Notes under the pieces: generated by a model
The model's input: only the letters and a program-made list of their open reading frames with translations
Database searches by the model: none
What the model was told of the DNA's origin: nothing
Program-made: the position numbers and the translations under genes
Assembly (NCBI GenBank): GCA_022702705.1
Contig: CM040423.1
Coordinates: 43,659,575-43,723,574, forward strand
From: Papilionanthe hookeriana x Papilionanthe teres
Taxonomy: Eukaryota > Streptophyta > Magnoliopsida > Asparagales > Orchidaceae
Reading direction: 5' to 3'
DNA: 64,000 nucleotides
In this document: positions 11,057-23,149 of the stretch, in pieces
Position numbering within the stretch: position 1 is the stretch's first letter
How the letters are laid out: every line of letters starts with the position of its first letter

Positions 11057-12137
11057 ATGGCTGCAGACGAAGTGAAAGTTTCAGGGATCGAGAAATTTGA
11101 TGGCACAGACTTTGGTTATTGGAGGATGCGGATAGAGGATTACCTCTATGGGAAGAAACTTCATCTTCCGTTATTGGGGAATAGGCCAGAAACGATGGAT
11201 GGATGAGACTGAATGGAATTTGTTGGATCGACAAGTTCTGGGGGTTATTCGATTGACCTTATCGAGGTCCGTTGCACACAACGTCGTCAAGGAAAGGACT
11301 ACTGCAGATCTTATGGCAGTCGCTTTCGGTGTATGTATGAAAAGCAGCTCGGCGAATAACAAGGTATATCTGATGAAGATGTTATTCAATTTGAAGATGG
11401 CAGAAGGTACGTCTGTTGTACAACACTTGAATGATTTCAATACTATCACAAATCAATTATCGTCTGTGGAAATTGAATTTGATGATGAGATCCGTGCACT
11501 GATCCTGTTGGCTTCATTGCCAAATAGCTGGGAAGTTATGAGGATGGTCATCAGTAATCTCGCGAGTAAGTCTAAATTGAAATTTGATGATATTCGTGAT
11601 TTGATTTTGGCTGAAGAGGTTCGCAGGAAAGATTCTGGCGAGATCTCAGGTTCGAGTTCAGCATTAAATGTTGATTCCAGAGGGAGATCAAAGGACAGGA
11701 ACTCAAATAGAGGAAGATCAAAATCAAAGCACAGAGGTAGGAGCAAGTCAAGGTCTGGTCGGAAAGTAACTTGCTGGAATTGTGGCAAAATTGGCCACAT
11801 AAGCAAACATTGCAGAAATGCCAAGAAGGCGGAGAATGACAGCGCAAATGTGGTAACTGAAGAAGCACATGATGCACTACTGCTGGCAGTTCAAAGTTCT
11901 GTTGATGATTGGATACTGGATTCAGGGGCTTCTTTTCATACAACTTTCCATCAGGAATTGATGCGGAATTATGTTGCAGGTGACTTTGGGAAAGTATATC
12001 TTGCAGATGGAGAAGCTTTGAATGTGGTCGGAATGGGAGACATCGACATTTCACTTCCAAACAATAACGAGTGGACACCGCAAAGGTCGACACATTCCCG
12101 AATCGAAGAAGAACCTCATTTCTATCGGATGACTTGA
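11057..12137 (+). pseudogene. Copia gag and protease, frameshifted
   Basis: The frame opens at ATG 11057 with MAADEVKVSGIEKFDGT and runs to a stop near 11206. The gag then continues in the frame of 11148-12137, so about one base is gained or lost near 11195-11210. Recognisable parts are the capsid-like region (LDRQVLGVIRLTLSRSVAHN, then NLKMAEGTSVVQHLNDF), an RS/G-rich linker, a CCHC zinc knuckle CWNCGKIGHISKHC (about 11772-11813), and the aspartic protease motif DSGASFH (about 11918-11940). After DIDISLPNN near 12066 the frame is lost again. In an intact element this polyprotein packages the RNA and cleaves itself. Confidence 0.88.
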
Positions 12138-12167
12138 TGAATGTGGACATTCAAGTAGTATTTTCAA

Positions 12168-13384
12168 ATGGCACTCGGAAGGTTACTAAAGGAGCATCGG
12201 TACGGCTCGGGTAAGAAAACGAGTACGCTTTATATGACTACCGGTTTAATTAACAGTGTTGATACTATCGTTGCAGAGAGCACAACAGAGTTGTGGCATT
12301 GCGGACTTGGCCACATGAGCCAGAGAGGTATGAAAGAACTTCAGTCCAGAGGCAAGCTACCGTAACCAAAGTCGACTGATCTTGGCATATGTGAGAGTCA
12401 GCACATGGGGAAACAGAGAAAGGTCAGTTTCTTGAAAAGTGGCAGGACGCCAAAAGCAGGAAAGCTGGATCTAGTACACACAGATGTGTGGGGACCTTCT
12501 CCAGTGGCATCTCTTGGAGGCTCTCGTTACTACGTCACATTCATTGATGATCACAGCAGAAAGGTATGGGTCTATTTCTTGAAGCATAAATCTGATGTAT
12601 TTAATGTGTTCAGGACTTGGAAGACCATGGTTGAGACAGAGACAGGCTTAAAGCTGAAATGTCTGAGGTCTGATAATGGTGGTGAGTACATTGATCGTGG
12701 ATTCAATGAGTATTGTGCAGCTCGTGGTATCGTAATGAGAAGACCATTCCAGGAACACCACAACAAAATGGTGTTGCGGAGCGCATGAACGGAACCATTA
12801 ATGAGCGGGCTAGAAGCATGAGATCGCACGCGGACTACCACTTACTTTACGGGCGAGAAGCGAAGACTGCAGTTTACTTGATAAACAGGGGGCCATCTGT
12901 TCCATTGGATTGTAAATTACCTGAGGAGGTTTGGAGTGAGAAAGAGGTCAGATTTTCTCACCTTAAGACTTTTGGTTGTCTTTCATATGTTCTTATTAAT
13001 CTAGATGCTCGAAGTAAGCTTGAGGTTAAGTCAAAGAAGTGTTACTTCATTGGCTATGGAGATGATGCATTTGGGTATCGTTTCTGGGATGAACGAGATC
13101 GGAAGATCATAAGGAGTAGGAACGTGATTTTCAATGAAAATGTTATGTACAAGGACAAGTCCAGTACAGTTTCTGAAACAACACTGCAGAAATCTGAGTT
13201 GGTAAAGTTCGATGATTTACCAGAGGTCACAGTGCAGGGCAGAGATGCAGGTGAAGAGGAGAGTGGGTCCAGGGCACCCATTCCTATTGTTCCGCGGTCG
13301 GTTGTCGAGCGTCTACTCCTACGATTCAGTAGTCGCAGGTCGAAAGGATCTAGACGTTCTCCACGAGGTATTCTCCTACTTTAA
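12168..13384 (+). pseudogene. Copia GAG-pre-integrase and integrase, broken into three frames
   Basis: The zinc-binding pre-integrase segment (LWHCGLGHMSQRGM) is read at 12291-12332 and stops at 12363. The integrase core runs from about 12405: HTDVWGPSPVASLGG supplies the first catalytic Asp, SDNGGEY near 12670 the second, and NGVAERMN near 12770 the Glu, the last in a different frame (shift near 12750). The 13000-13150 region has the C-terminal GYRFWDERDRKIIRSRNVIF block. The DDE residues are all present but spread over frames. The role in an intact element is insertion of cDNA into the chromosome. Confidence 0.88.
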
Positions 13385-13434
13385 ACTACATTCCGCCGAC
13401 GGATGGTGGAGAACCTCGCAGTTATGAAGAAACC

Positions 13435-14964
13435 TTGCAAGATGAAAATTTGAGCAAGTGGGAGCTAGCCATGAAGGAGAAGATGGATTCTCTGTTAGAA
13501 AATCAGACTTGGGAGCTGATAGATCTTCCACTAGGGAAGAAGGCATTACACAACAAGTGGGTGTACCGGGTGAAGACTGAGCATGATGGCAGTAAGAGGT
13601 ACAAGGCAAGACTTGTTGTAAAAGGTTTTCAACAGAAGCATGGCATTGATTATTTCGAGAATTTTTTCTCCTGTGGTGAAGCTTACAACCATCAGAATGG
13701 TACTGCCTATGGTGGCTACTGAAGATCTCTTCCTTGAGCAGTTAGATGTGAAGACAGCTTTTCTTCATGGAGATCTTGAAGAAGACATCTACATGCACCA
13801 ACCTGAAGGGTTCGTGGTACAGGGAAAGGAAGACACAGTTTGTAAATTGAAGAAGAGCTTGTATGGCCTGAAGCAAGCTCCTAGACAGTGGTACAAGAAG
13901 TTTGATAAATTCATGCTAAAAGCAGGGTACAACAGATGTCAGGCAGATCACTGTTGCTACATCAGGTATTTTGACAATTCCTATATCATCCTACTGCTGT
14001 ATGTGGATGATATGCTTATTGCAGGGGCTAGTATTGATGAAATCAATAATCTGAAGGAGCAAATGTCAGAGCACTTTGCAATGAAGGATTTGGGAGCTGC
14101 AAAGCAAATCCTTGGTATGAGAATTGTCAGAGATAGAGTCAGAGGCACGTTGAGACTCTCTCAAGCTGAGTATGTGAAAAAGGTACTTAGCAGGTTCAAT
14201 ATGGATGAGGCCAAACTAGTTGGGACACCATTGGGCAGTCACTTCAAACTCAGCAATAATCAGTCACCCAAGTCAGAGGAGGAACGAGATTACATGAGTA
14301 AGGTTCCTTATGCTTCAGCTATTGGTTCACTTATGTATGCTATGGTTTGCACCAGACCGGATATTGCCCATGCAGTGGGAGTTGTTAGCAGATACATGAG
14401 TAATCCTGGAAAGGAACATTGGGAAGCAGTGAAGTGGATCTTGAGGTACCTAAGAGGCTCTTCAGAAACTTGTTTGTGTTTCTCAGGTAAGAGTTCAGCA
14501 GGTACGGGGCTATGTTGATGCCGATCTAGTCGGAGATATTGATACTGTGAAGAAGTACTAAGGGCTATATTTATACTTTTGGTGGCACTGCAGTTTCACG
14601 GGGCTCTAATTTGCGAAGACGCTTCTTTGTCTACTACGTGAAGTCGAGTATATAGCAGATGTCGGAGGCCGCAAAGGAGATGATATGGCTACGGGGCTTC
14701 TTGGATGAATCGGGCAAGAAGGATCGTAAATACATTCTCTACAATGATAGTCGAGTGCCATATTCTCTGCAGGAATCCAACGATTTCGATCCAGGACCAA
14801 GCACATACGGATCAAGTATCACTTCATACGGACATTGTTGGAAGACGGACAGCTTATTACTTGAGAAGATTTGTGGAAGTGAAAACCCTGCTGATATGTT
14901 GACTAAGGGTGTTACACTTGAAAAACTGAAGCTGTGCACAGCTTCAGTTGGTCTTCTGGTGTGA
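13435..14964 (+). pseudogene. Copia reverse transcriptase and RNase H, frameshifted
   Basis: Reverse transcriptase starts with [17 protein letters not shown] and [14 protein letters not shown] (frame of 13435). It moves to the frame of 13640-14518, where LDVKTAFLHGDLEED, SLYGLKQAPRQWYKK and the catalytic YVDDM box (about 13999-14013) stand. YASAIGSLMYAMVCTRPD and WILRYLRG close the domain. RNase H (14520-14964) is much more damaged. Only pieces such as AAKEMIWLRGFLDE and KICGSENPADMLTKG can be read, in shifted frames. The domain order after integrase is diagnostic of Ty1/copia rather than Ty3/gypsy. Confidence 0.9.
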
Positions 14965-15080
14965 AGACAGGGGGCCTTGAGTTGCAGAGGTGGAGGATAA
15001 CACATTTGAAGAAATGAGCACTGTTGCCAGTGAAGGATATCACTTTGAGGAAGAAGACGTTGCAGACTATGTACCGGTCT

Positions 15081-15094
15081 CCAAGTGGGAGATT
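15081..15094 (+). other. Polypurine tract of copia element
   Basis: The purine-rich CCAAGTGGGAGATT lies directly before the 3' LTR, where second-strand DNA synthesis is primed in this family. Confidence 0.8.
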
Positions 15095-15896
15095 TGTTAG
15101 TGTGGAGCCCGGTTTAAGAAAATTAACAACTGTTCCCGCCTCCAGTATTTAGCTTCCCGCCTATTTGCTTTTGCCTTTTGGTAAATATGGGTCCCGCCAC
15201 TATTTATTAAGAAGGAATTTGGAATCATGGCTGTAGAAGTTACTCTAAAAGGGAGGTGGCTATAGCGAGCTTTTTCTTTCGGCTTTTCTTTACACAGGCG
15301 GACGTTTTCTTTCTTGCTAAAAAGTGCGGAAGCAGATTTGGAATCGAGAGAAAAGAGGAAGGCCAAGCGGAGACCATAGACGGAGGAAGAAAAAGTATTG
15401 AGATATAACAGCGAGGCTTTACTTTTGTTCTTCTTCCTTGGTAAGGTTGCAAGGGTCCTGCCGCCAATTAAATTTGCAGAAGAATTTCAATTGGTTTCTG
15501 TAGCATCGTTTCTCCAGCCATCTTCTTCTTCCTTGGTGACCGAACCAAGAGTAAAAAGGTAGAAGAAAGATTGTGGTGTCGCATGCTATTCGTTCTCCCT
15601 TGTGTTTTCGATATTCTGCCTGTATCGCAAGGTGCTGTTCTCTCCTAATTTTATTTGATTTATGGTGTGACTCTCGGGTAGAGAGAGAAAGGTATAGAGA
15701 AAATTTCTTTCTTGTAATCGTCAAGGCGAACGACAGTGTAAATTCCTCAATTATTAAAATCCTCTGCAACTCCGTGGATGTAGGCAAAGTTTGCCGAACC
15801 ACGTAAATCTGTGCCTCTTTTCTGATGTGAATTTTCTCGTTCTATTTTTCGCTTCGTCGTCGATCGTTCAAGTTATTATATATAAATTTCATAACA
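15095..15896 (+). repeat. 3' LTR of copia element
   Basis: This 802-bp repeat runs TGTTAG to ATAACA and is followed by the CTTAT duplication. It differs from the 5' LTR mainly by small indels at 15255-15520. Confidence 0.95.
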
Positions 15897-16058
15897 CTTA
15901 TAACAGAGCTATCAAACATTCCTAGTTTTTCCAAAAAAGATATTGATGTTATGTATAAAAACTTGTCCAAGAATTAAAAAATGATTCGTTCATTCCTTTC
16001 AAGGCCCGAGCAATCCAAAGCTAGATGTATAAGAAAGGAATTAGATAAATGGGTTTGA

Positions 16059-17486
16059 CAAGTCATTTTTATTAGTAGACTGGTTACACTAAATAGCTTA
16101 TTGTATGTTTTTAAAATTGCTATTTCAAATCAGACCTTATTTCCTGTAATATTTATGTTCGTTGTTTTGAAGAACTGACTGACACTATTATTACTTTTGT
16201 CAAATTTAGGGTTTCTCTCATTAAGCAGAATCATTAAGCAGAACAGGTTATAGATTTCTTTACGAAGAACTTTCATTTTACAACGTGTTCGATGTGCCAC
16301 ATGAGAATTTCAAGCCATTATTACGTGCATATTCTTTGGCTTGCCATTGCATTTGACTTGATATTCCTAGCAAATGAGTTCCCTATAAAAATCAACAATG
16401 ACATAAGCCACTTAATTTCTATATATTTACATATCTAACACCAAAACTTAATTTTTTACACACAACTTAAATCATTAAGACAGTTCTGGATGGTATTAAT
16501 GTAATAATCAAAATTTAGATGTTTGATATGTAAATACAAATATGAATTGAGTGGTATGTATGTGTATGTATCACAATTTTGGGTGTTATATATATTAATT
16601 TGGCCTTTTACTAGGTGTATTTCATTTTTATTGCTTATTTAAATATTAAATATATAATATTATAAAAATTAAATTGCTAATTCATGAAAAATAAAAATTG
16701 TACTCTTTCTGCTCACAATCAAATAACTCACATGTATTCAGAACACTGTATTTTTACTTTACCCTCTACGCATCGAACCAAACAGAAAAAAATAATTTAC
16801 TTGTTTTTACTTTTCAAACAATCAAACAATTTTAAAATATTCAAAGTGTACTTTAATTAGAGTACACAATAAACAATTTACATTGTACTTCTTTTTCAAC
16901 AAATCAAAAACCACTTAATTAACTTCATAAGCGTTGTAAATAACATTCTGACCTCATGTATAGAGATATTGACTTCAAGCTAAAAAAAAACGTGGCTACA
17001 TCCATGAAGTTACAAGATTTGACAAAAGGAAAAAAGTTTTAGCCTTGATTCGTTTATTATTTTGAGATAACTAAGATAGTTGATAAAATTTCATCAAATT
17101 CAAGCATTCCTGTGAGACTCATAAACGTGCAAGATATATTTTTCTCTTCCCCATGGCACCATACACTTTTTGAATCTCACTTATTTCAATTACAATCTTT
17201 GATTTAAGATGGGTTAAGTTGCGAAGAGATTTCTATGTATATCTAAAATTGTGAGGTTTAATAGCTTCTTTATTGATATACACTATTCGTTGGGAAACAC
17301 TACAAGAATCAATCCAACCTTATAAGTTTATGAGAGAAAAAATTCAAGATAATCATAAAATATCATGGTCTTTCCAATAAGATAGGAATTTAAGGTTAAC
17401 ATTCTTTCAAGGGATAGCCAAACATGATCTTCCTTCATGTGAAATCTCTAAGGAATGTCTTAAGCTAATAGGGCTGCCTTCTATTT
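16059..17486. other. AT-rich spacer between Harbinger and MULE
   Basis: No gene was recognised. A foldback element (16404-16565) is listed separately. Confidence 0.5.
16404..16565. mobile_element. Foldback MITE-like element
   Basis: The left arm (CCACTTAATTT, then TTTACATATCTAACACC) and the right arm (ATGTTTGATATGTAAATAC, then ATTGAGTGGTATGTA) are imperfect inverted repeats around a short loop. Single arms or variants occur at 3940-4030, 6350-6430, 8205-8275 and 29366-29530. Confidence 0.6.
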
Positions 17487-17680
17487 TAGGAATTTTATTG
17501 CGTCCGGATGGCGTACGCAACGCTGCGTCCGGTCGCCAATAAAAATTCGCCACTTGGATTTCTGGGTCCCACCACGGCGAATTTGATAAAAAAGCATTTT
17601 AAATTCCTTTCTGCCGACCCGACCCAACCCGAGTTGAGGCCCGCGACGGAAAAAAGTAAAATTTTCGTGCTTTTCGTTCC
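17487..17680 (+). repeat. Left terminal inverted repeat of MULE
   Basis: Its inner part (GGCGAATTTGATAAAA, GCATTTTAAATTCC, GAGTTGAGGCCCGCGACGG) matches the reverse complement of 28738-28833 at roughly nine bases in ten. The outer part begins with a hairpin, TTTTATTGCG / CGCCAATAAAA, around a GC-rich loop with GGCGTACGC and GCGTCCGG. The precise outer end is uncertain by some ten bases. Confidence 0.8.
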
Positions 17681-17816
17681 CGTCAAAGTAGAAAGCCTTA
17701 TTTTCTCTTCATTATCTTTAGGATGCAGAAACAGTTTTTTGTCTGACCTAGCTTGTCGTGGACCTGAGGACCTGAGGATTATTTGTCTGCTTTTGATTCT
17801 AACCTAAAGCTAAAAC

Positions 17817-20800
17817 ATGCTACCGTTCGCACATAATATATCCGATCAAGTCAACAGTGAGTTTGAATCTCAAAATATATTCGAGGAACAAGATTTTCAG
17901 CTTAGTGGAGCTGTGACAGAACATATCCCTCAGGTTGGTAAAATTTGTTGTACGCACTGTTATATTATTGTTTCACTGTTTTTGTAGTTATATTACGGTA
18001 GTATGCTCGTAGTTTCAAAAGAGTAACTTCAAGTTTTCTTTCATAGTGGGACGTGGTGTTATTTGGGTAATATTATGGGTGTATTAAGGTAGTTTCAGAA
18101 ATGTATATTTGTTAAGTATTCTTTCAGCGGTACGCGGTGTTATGGTAATTATATGGGTGTATTAAGGTAGTTTCAGAAAAGTATATTCGTTAAGTTTTCT
18201 TTCAGCGGTTCGTGGTGTTATATTGATAATTTTGTGATGGTATTCAGACAGTTTCTTAAGAGTAACTTAACTTTGCTTCAGATTTGGCCGTGATTTTATT
18301 TAGGTAATTTGATGGTAGTATTCTGGCAGTTTGGGGGAGGGCACGTTTTATTATGTCGTTAATATTAGGGTGTTATTGTGAAATACTGTCGGGTGTGGTG
18401 CTTTTATAATTATTATTAGGGTTACATATGTATTACTCGTGATAATACCTAAAAAAGACCAATGCTTTTATCGTTATAATTATGGTACCTTGGTGTGATT
18501 GTGGTGTTACTATGTTATTATTTTTTGTATTATTCATTGTCAAGGATAGTTTTACTGAAATACAAATCCCAATCCAATTGCAGATACCCGAGAGAGATAG
18601 TGCCTCCAATGATCCATTTGTAAACATATTGCTTCAAGTTGTTATCAATAATGAGAAGGAGGCCCATGAACAATATTGTGTCTATGCACATCTTGTCGGA
18701 TTTACTGTGCGAAATGACCACATTGGTTTTTGGTCGAATTCAAAGAAGATCAAGATAAGGGACTATGTTTGTGGTAAGGCTGGTGCGAAGAGAGAATTGA
18801 AGGACAATGTATCGGTGAGGTACAAGAGAGCGGATAAAAGGACTGGTTGTGATGCCATGATCCAATATGTCGTTGATGTCAAAGGGAACTGGTTAGTAAA
18901 GAAATTCATAGAAAGTCATAATCATCCATTGGCGGATGTTGGCGACAAGCACCTGTTGCGTTCAAGTAGAAAAATGAGTGACATCAGTGCAGATGTCCTC
19001 AGATCGATGACAAAATCAGGGATTAGAACCACCGATGGGTTTAGCTTCCTAGCCACAAAAGTTGGTGGAGTGGAGAATCTTGACTGGACGAATAGGGATG
19101 CATATAATCTGTTACAAAGAGAGAGAAGATTACACATCAAACTTGGGGATGCTAATTCCTTACTACAACTATTCACTGCACGACAAGCCGATGATCCAAT
19201 GTTTACGTGGGACCTCCAAATTGATGAGTCAGACAGTTTGTTGAATTTCTTATGGAGCGATGGGATGTCCAGACTCGATTATAACTGCTTTGGTGATGTC
19301 ATAATATTTGATACAAGCTATAGACTGAATAAATACAACCTATGTTGTGCGCCGATTGTCGGTGTGAACCACCACTGGAAGAATGTGTTTTTTGCAGTTG
19401 GTTTTTGTCGGATGAAACGATTGAGTCCTTCAAGTGGTTATTCAAAAGCCTTTATCTGTATAATGGACAATAAACACCCAATCACAATATTCACCGACCA
19501 AGATCAGACAATGACTAGAGCAATTCAAGAGTGCTTGCCGCACACTAGACATAGATTATGCCAATGACATATATACAAAAAATTATCTTCAAAAGTGCAT
19601 TGTGGTTCGGGAAAAAACAAGAGAGTACACGATCTCTTTTATAAATGCATGCGTAGATGTGACTCAGAAGTGGAATTCGAAGAAACTTGGGGCGAAATGA
19701 TTGAGATGGGAGAACTTCAGGAGAATGTATGGTTGGATGAATTGTATAATATAAGACATCGTTGGTCAATAACATTCAATAAAAATATTTTTGGAATGAG
19801 GATCCTATAAACGCAAAGGAGTGAGTCAATTAATAACACCTGCCATAGTTTCTCCAAGCCAAAAAGCACTGTAACTGAATGTTTTCTGGCCCTCGAACAT
19901 ATCACGAAAACTTGGCGAAGAAATGAGAAGGACAAAGATTTTAGATGCAAGCAATCTGCTATTGTCCTCGAGTAAAATGCGACCTCGTTTTGAGGCGGAG
20001 TTGCTTTACTTTACTCACGGAAGATATACTCGAAGTTCGAGTCAGAGTTTCTTTATGGTTTGGGTGGACTTGCTTTGGAGGGTTTTGCCAACAATAATTC
20101 AGAATTTCACATAAGAACCTTCGATAATAGAGACACAGACAAATAGTGGATTGTGAAACTAGACAGAGCTAATTCGGATATCACGTGCAGTTGCAAAAAA
20201 TTTGAAATGATGGGTTTATTATGTGCTCACGCTCTAAGGGTTATTCAACATGAAAACGTGTACAAAATTCCTGAAAAACATATATTACTTCAGTGGTGTA
20301 CACATGCAAAAAAGGACATATACAACAATTTAGAATATCAACATCTCAAGGGGTCTCAAATGTTGCCAATCATCTCAAGTGAACTTATATATCACACACA
20401 TGTTCATAAATTAGCATACTACAAGAACGCAATGCCATGAAGTTGCTGAGAAGTTTGTCCTAGATACATTAAAGAAACTAACACTTGACGCTGTTGAAAT
20501 ATTATGTGGGATAGAACCACAACAAAAGGGAAACCAACTAAGAAGAAGACCCCGTGTAAAGAGAAAAACCTGAATGACCTAGTAAAGATGCGTCCTAAAG
20601 GAATATCTAACTCAAGGTTAAAAGAATATTGGGAAAAAAATAAGAGAACAAAAAGTAAGTTTAGTTTGGCGAAATAATTTTTATTTCTTAAACTTATACT
20701 GTCTCCTCCATAACGTGTCAACTTTTTTTGTAGGAACGGAGAAAGATGCCGGTCCAAGTGATGTTAGAGTTCCCCAAAACGAGACAAACTGGTTTGTAAC

Positions 20801-20967
20801 ATCGGATCACTTAAGCCAGGTAAATTATAATGTGGACGAGGCTATTCATTTATTGTTTAAGTTGTGATGTTTACAACTTTGTATTCAAATTATTCCAGGA
20901 ATTGCCTACATCACAACAGACAGAGACATATACAAGCATGCTAATGAACATAGAGGATGATATCTAG
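17817..20967 (+). pseudogene. MULE transposase, mudrA/FAR1-like, degenerate
   Basis: Exon 1 (17817-17933, MLPFAHNISDQVNSEFESQ...) splices in phase to exon 2 starting at 18584. Exon 2 shows a FAR1-type DNA-binding domain (EAHEQYCVYAHLVGFTVR, VCGKAG, TGCDAMI, SHNHPL) and the MULE DDE domain (VIIFDTSYRLNKYN, GVNHHWKNVFFAVGF, ITIFTDQDQTMTRAI). A TGA at 19565-19567 stands where the family usually has Trp before HI. Later frameshifts and stops follow, but MRILxTQRSESIN and a SWIM zinc finger (CSCKKFEMMGLLCAH, about 20185-20229) are still readable. Likely last exons are 20734-20819 and 20899-20967, ending LMNIEDDI-stop. Relatives include MuDR transposase and the host FHY3/FAR1 regulators. The terminal inverted repeats and the decay favour a transposon rather than a host gene. 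Confidence 0.85.
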
Positions 20968-21104
20968 ATTGCTAAAGACTTCTTCCACTGATGCTAATGA
21001 ACATAGAGGATAATTTGTTTGAAGATAGCCTTTTGATTTATTTGAATGACAGAAACATTATTTATCGTTGAGTTATTATCGTTGAGTGAAGTATGAAATA
21101 CAAC

Positions 21105-23110
21105 CGAAAATGAAGAATTATTTTAGTTATATTTTTGTGTCATTGTCGTTTTATTCTATAAGTTGTGTTTTTAATCCCTCACTAGGTTGCATTGGATTAT
21201 TCGCCAGATAATACACCCAAAAAACGATTGTAATATCACTTAAATACAACCGAGCATCGACCTGATTGGAATCAAATGCGGTTGTATCAGAATATTCCTC
21301 GTTTTATTCCTGAACAACGCGTTGCGGAATCCCTTATAGTAGCCGGTTGTATTTGAGTATTCCTCGATGTATTCAAGTCATACCGCGGATCTGCCGAACT
21401 GGTTGTATTGAATATGAAAGCGAAATATTTCTTAGACTACCGCGCCAGTTGTATTGAAATATTCCACGTTTTATTCCAACAATTCAGCGGAATAAGTCAC
21501 TTAATACGACCTTAAAACAATGGTGATATTGTTCAAAGACAACGGAGTTAAATCGTATAAATGGATGCAACAGATATCTCCAGTTTTTTTGTGGATATAT
21601 TGTGGTATTATTAAGGTTGTATTTCATGCATTATTACGATAGAGCAGTCCCAAAAAATTCAGTCTTATTTTAGCTATATTTTTGTATTACTGTTGTTTTA
21701 CTCTATTAGTCGTGAATTTTTTATCCCCTTACTTGGTTGCGTTGGATTAATCAGCAGCGGACTCCTGACAGAGGGATGTAAAGCTATCCGGAGCATACAA
21801 CCGTAAAATCATCGTCATATCACTTAAATACAACCGAGCATCAGCCTGATTGGAATCAATTGCGGTTGTATCAGAATATTCCTCATTTTATTCCTGAACA
21901 ACGTGCGGCGGAATTCCTTACAGTAGCCGATTGTATTTGAGTATTCCTCGATGTATTCAAATCATACCGCGGATCCGCCGAACTGGTTGTATTGAATATG
22001 AAAGCGGAATATTTCTAATACTACCGCGCAGGTTGTATTGGAATATTCCGCGTTTTATTCCAACAACTCAGCGAAATAATCACTTAATACGACCTTAAAA
22101 CAATGGTGATATTGTTCAAATACAACGGAGTTAAATCATATAAATGGATGCAACGGATATCTCCAGTTTTATTGTGGATATATTGTGGTATTATTAAGGT
22201 TGTATTCTGTGCACTATTATGATAGAGCAGTCCCAAAAAATTCAGTCTTATTTTAGTTATATTTTTGTATTACTGTTGTTTTACTCTATTAGTCATGAAT
22301 TTTTGATCCCCTTACTTGGTTGCGTTGGATTAATCAGCAGCGGGCTCCTGACAGAGGGATGTAAATCTATTCGGAACATACAACCGTAAAACCATCACAA
22401 TATCAATTAAATACAACCGAGCATCGGCCTGATTGGAATCAATTACGGTTGTATCGGAATATTCCTTGTTTTATTCCTGAACAACGCGCGGCGGAATCCC
22501 TTACAGTAGTCGGTTGTATTTGAGTATTCCTCGATGTATTCAAGTCATACCGCGGATCCGCCGAACTGGTTGTATTGAATATGAAAGCGGAATATTTCTA
22601 ATACTACCGCGCCAATTGTATTGGAAGATTCTGCGTTTTATTCCAACAACTCAGCGGAATAATCACTTAATACGACCTTAAAACAATGGTGATATTGTTC
22701 AAATACAACAGAGTTAAATCGTATAAATGGATGCAACGGATATCTCCAGTTTTATTGTGGATATATTGTGGTATTATTAAAGTTGTATTCCGTGCATTAT
22801 TACGATAGAGCAGTCCCAAAAAATTCAGTCTTATTTTAGTTATATTTTTGTATTACTGTCGTTTTACTCTATTAGTCGTGAATTTTCTATCCCCTTGGTT
22901 GCGTTGGATTAATCATCAGCGGACTCCTAACAAAAGGATGTAAAGTTATCTGGAGCATACAACCGTAAAACCATTGTAAAATCACTTAAATACAACCGAC
23001 AATCGGACTTATTGGAATCAATTGCGGTTGTATCAAAATATTCATCGTTTTATTCCTGAACAACGAGCGGTTGAATCCCTTACAGTAGCCGGAATAAGTC
23101 ACTAAATATG
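21105..23110. repeat. 583-bp tandem array inside MULE
   Basis: GATAGAGCAGTCCC recurs at 21638, 22221 and 22804, exactly 583 bp apart. About three and a half units are present; the first and last are incomplete, and the last has an internal deletion. The array lies between the 3' ends of the two convergent genes. Units carry repeated GGTTGTATTG and GGAATATTCC words. Confidence 0.9.
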
Positions 23111-23149
23111 ACCTTAAAACAATTCATTCATAACTTTCATGTTACGATT

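Larger units (their letters stand above)
10240..15896 (+). mobile_element. Full-length Ty1/copia LTR retrotransposon, frameshifted
   Basis: The element is 5,657 bp with LTRs at 10240-11040 and 15095-15896. It has a primer-binding site at 11043, a polypurine tract before the 3' LTR, and an exact 5-bp target duplication CTTAT (10235-10239 and 15897-15901). The coding order gag, protease, integrase, reverse transcriptase, RNase H is the copia order. Small indels break the polyprotein several times, so it cannot move by itself. It sits inside the Harbinger Myb/SANT ORF. Confidence 0.96.
9075..16058 (+). pseudogene. Harbinger Myb/SANT-like ORF1, split by two LTR insertions
   Basis: The 5' part (9075-9739) repeats the Myb/SANT-like domain seen at 4839-5414, with the same intron before the CCTTCCCAAAAGATG exon. 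It then continues ETDADATKFINISDVNKVATGK. The frame resumes after the solo LTR (10060-10239), again with shifts, and after the copia element (15902-16058). There ELSNIPSFSKKDIDVMYKN and RPEQSKARCIRKELDKW end at a TGA (16056-16058). The last segments look like the usual C-terminus of this family. Stops in the domain (after SLKL and QCKN) are shared with the upstream copy, so it was already dead before the LTR insertions or died with them. Confidence 0.7.

Noticed and set aside
10385..11234. ORFs of up to 161 codons on both strands of the 5' LTR, repeated at 15097-15806
   Set aside because: They lie in the LTR, are mirrored in the second LTR and have no protein family resemblance.
18433..18721. 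Minus-strand ORFs in the MULE transposase region
   Set aside because: They are shadows of the intron and second exon of the transposase gene.
17817..20967. Host FHY3/FAR1-type transcription factor gene
   Set aside because: It lies between inverted terminal repeats and has stops and frameshifts, so a decayed MULE transposase is the simpler reading.
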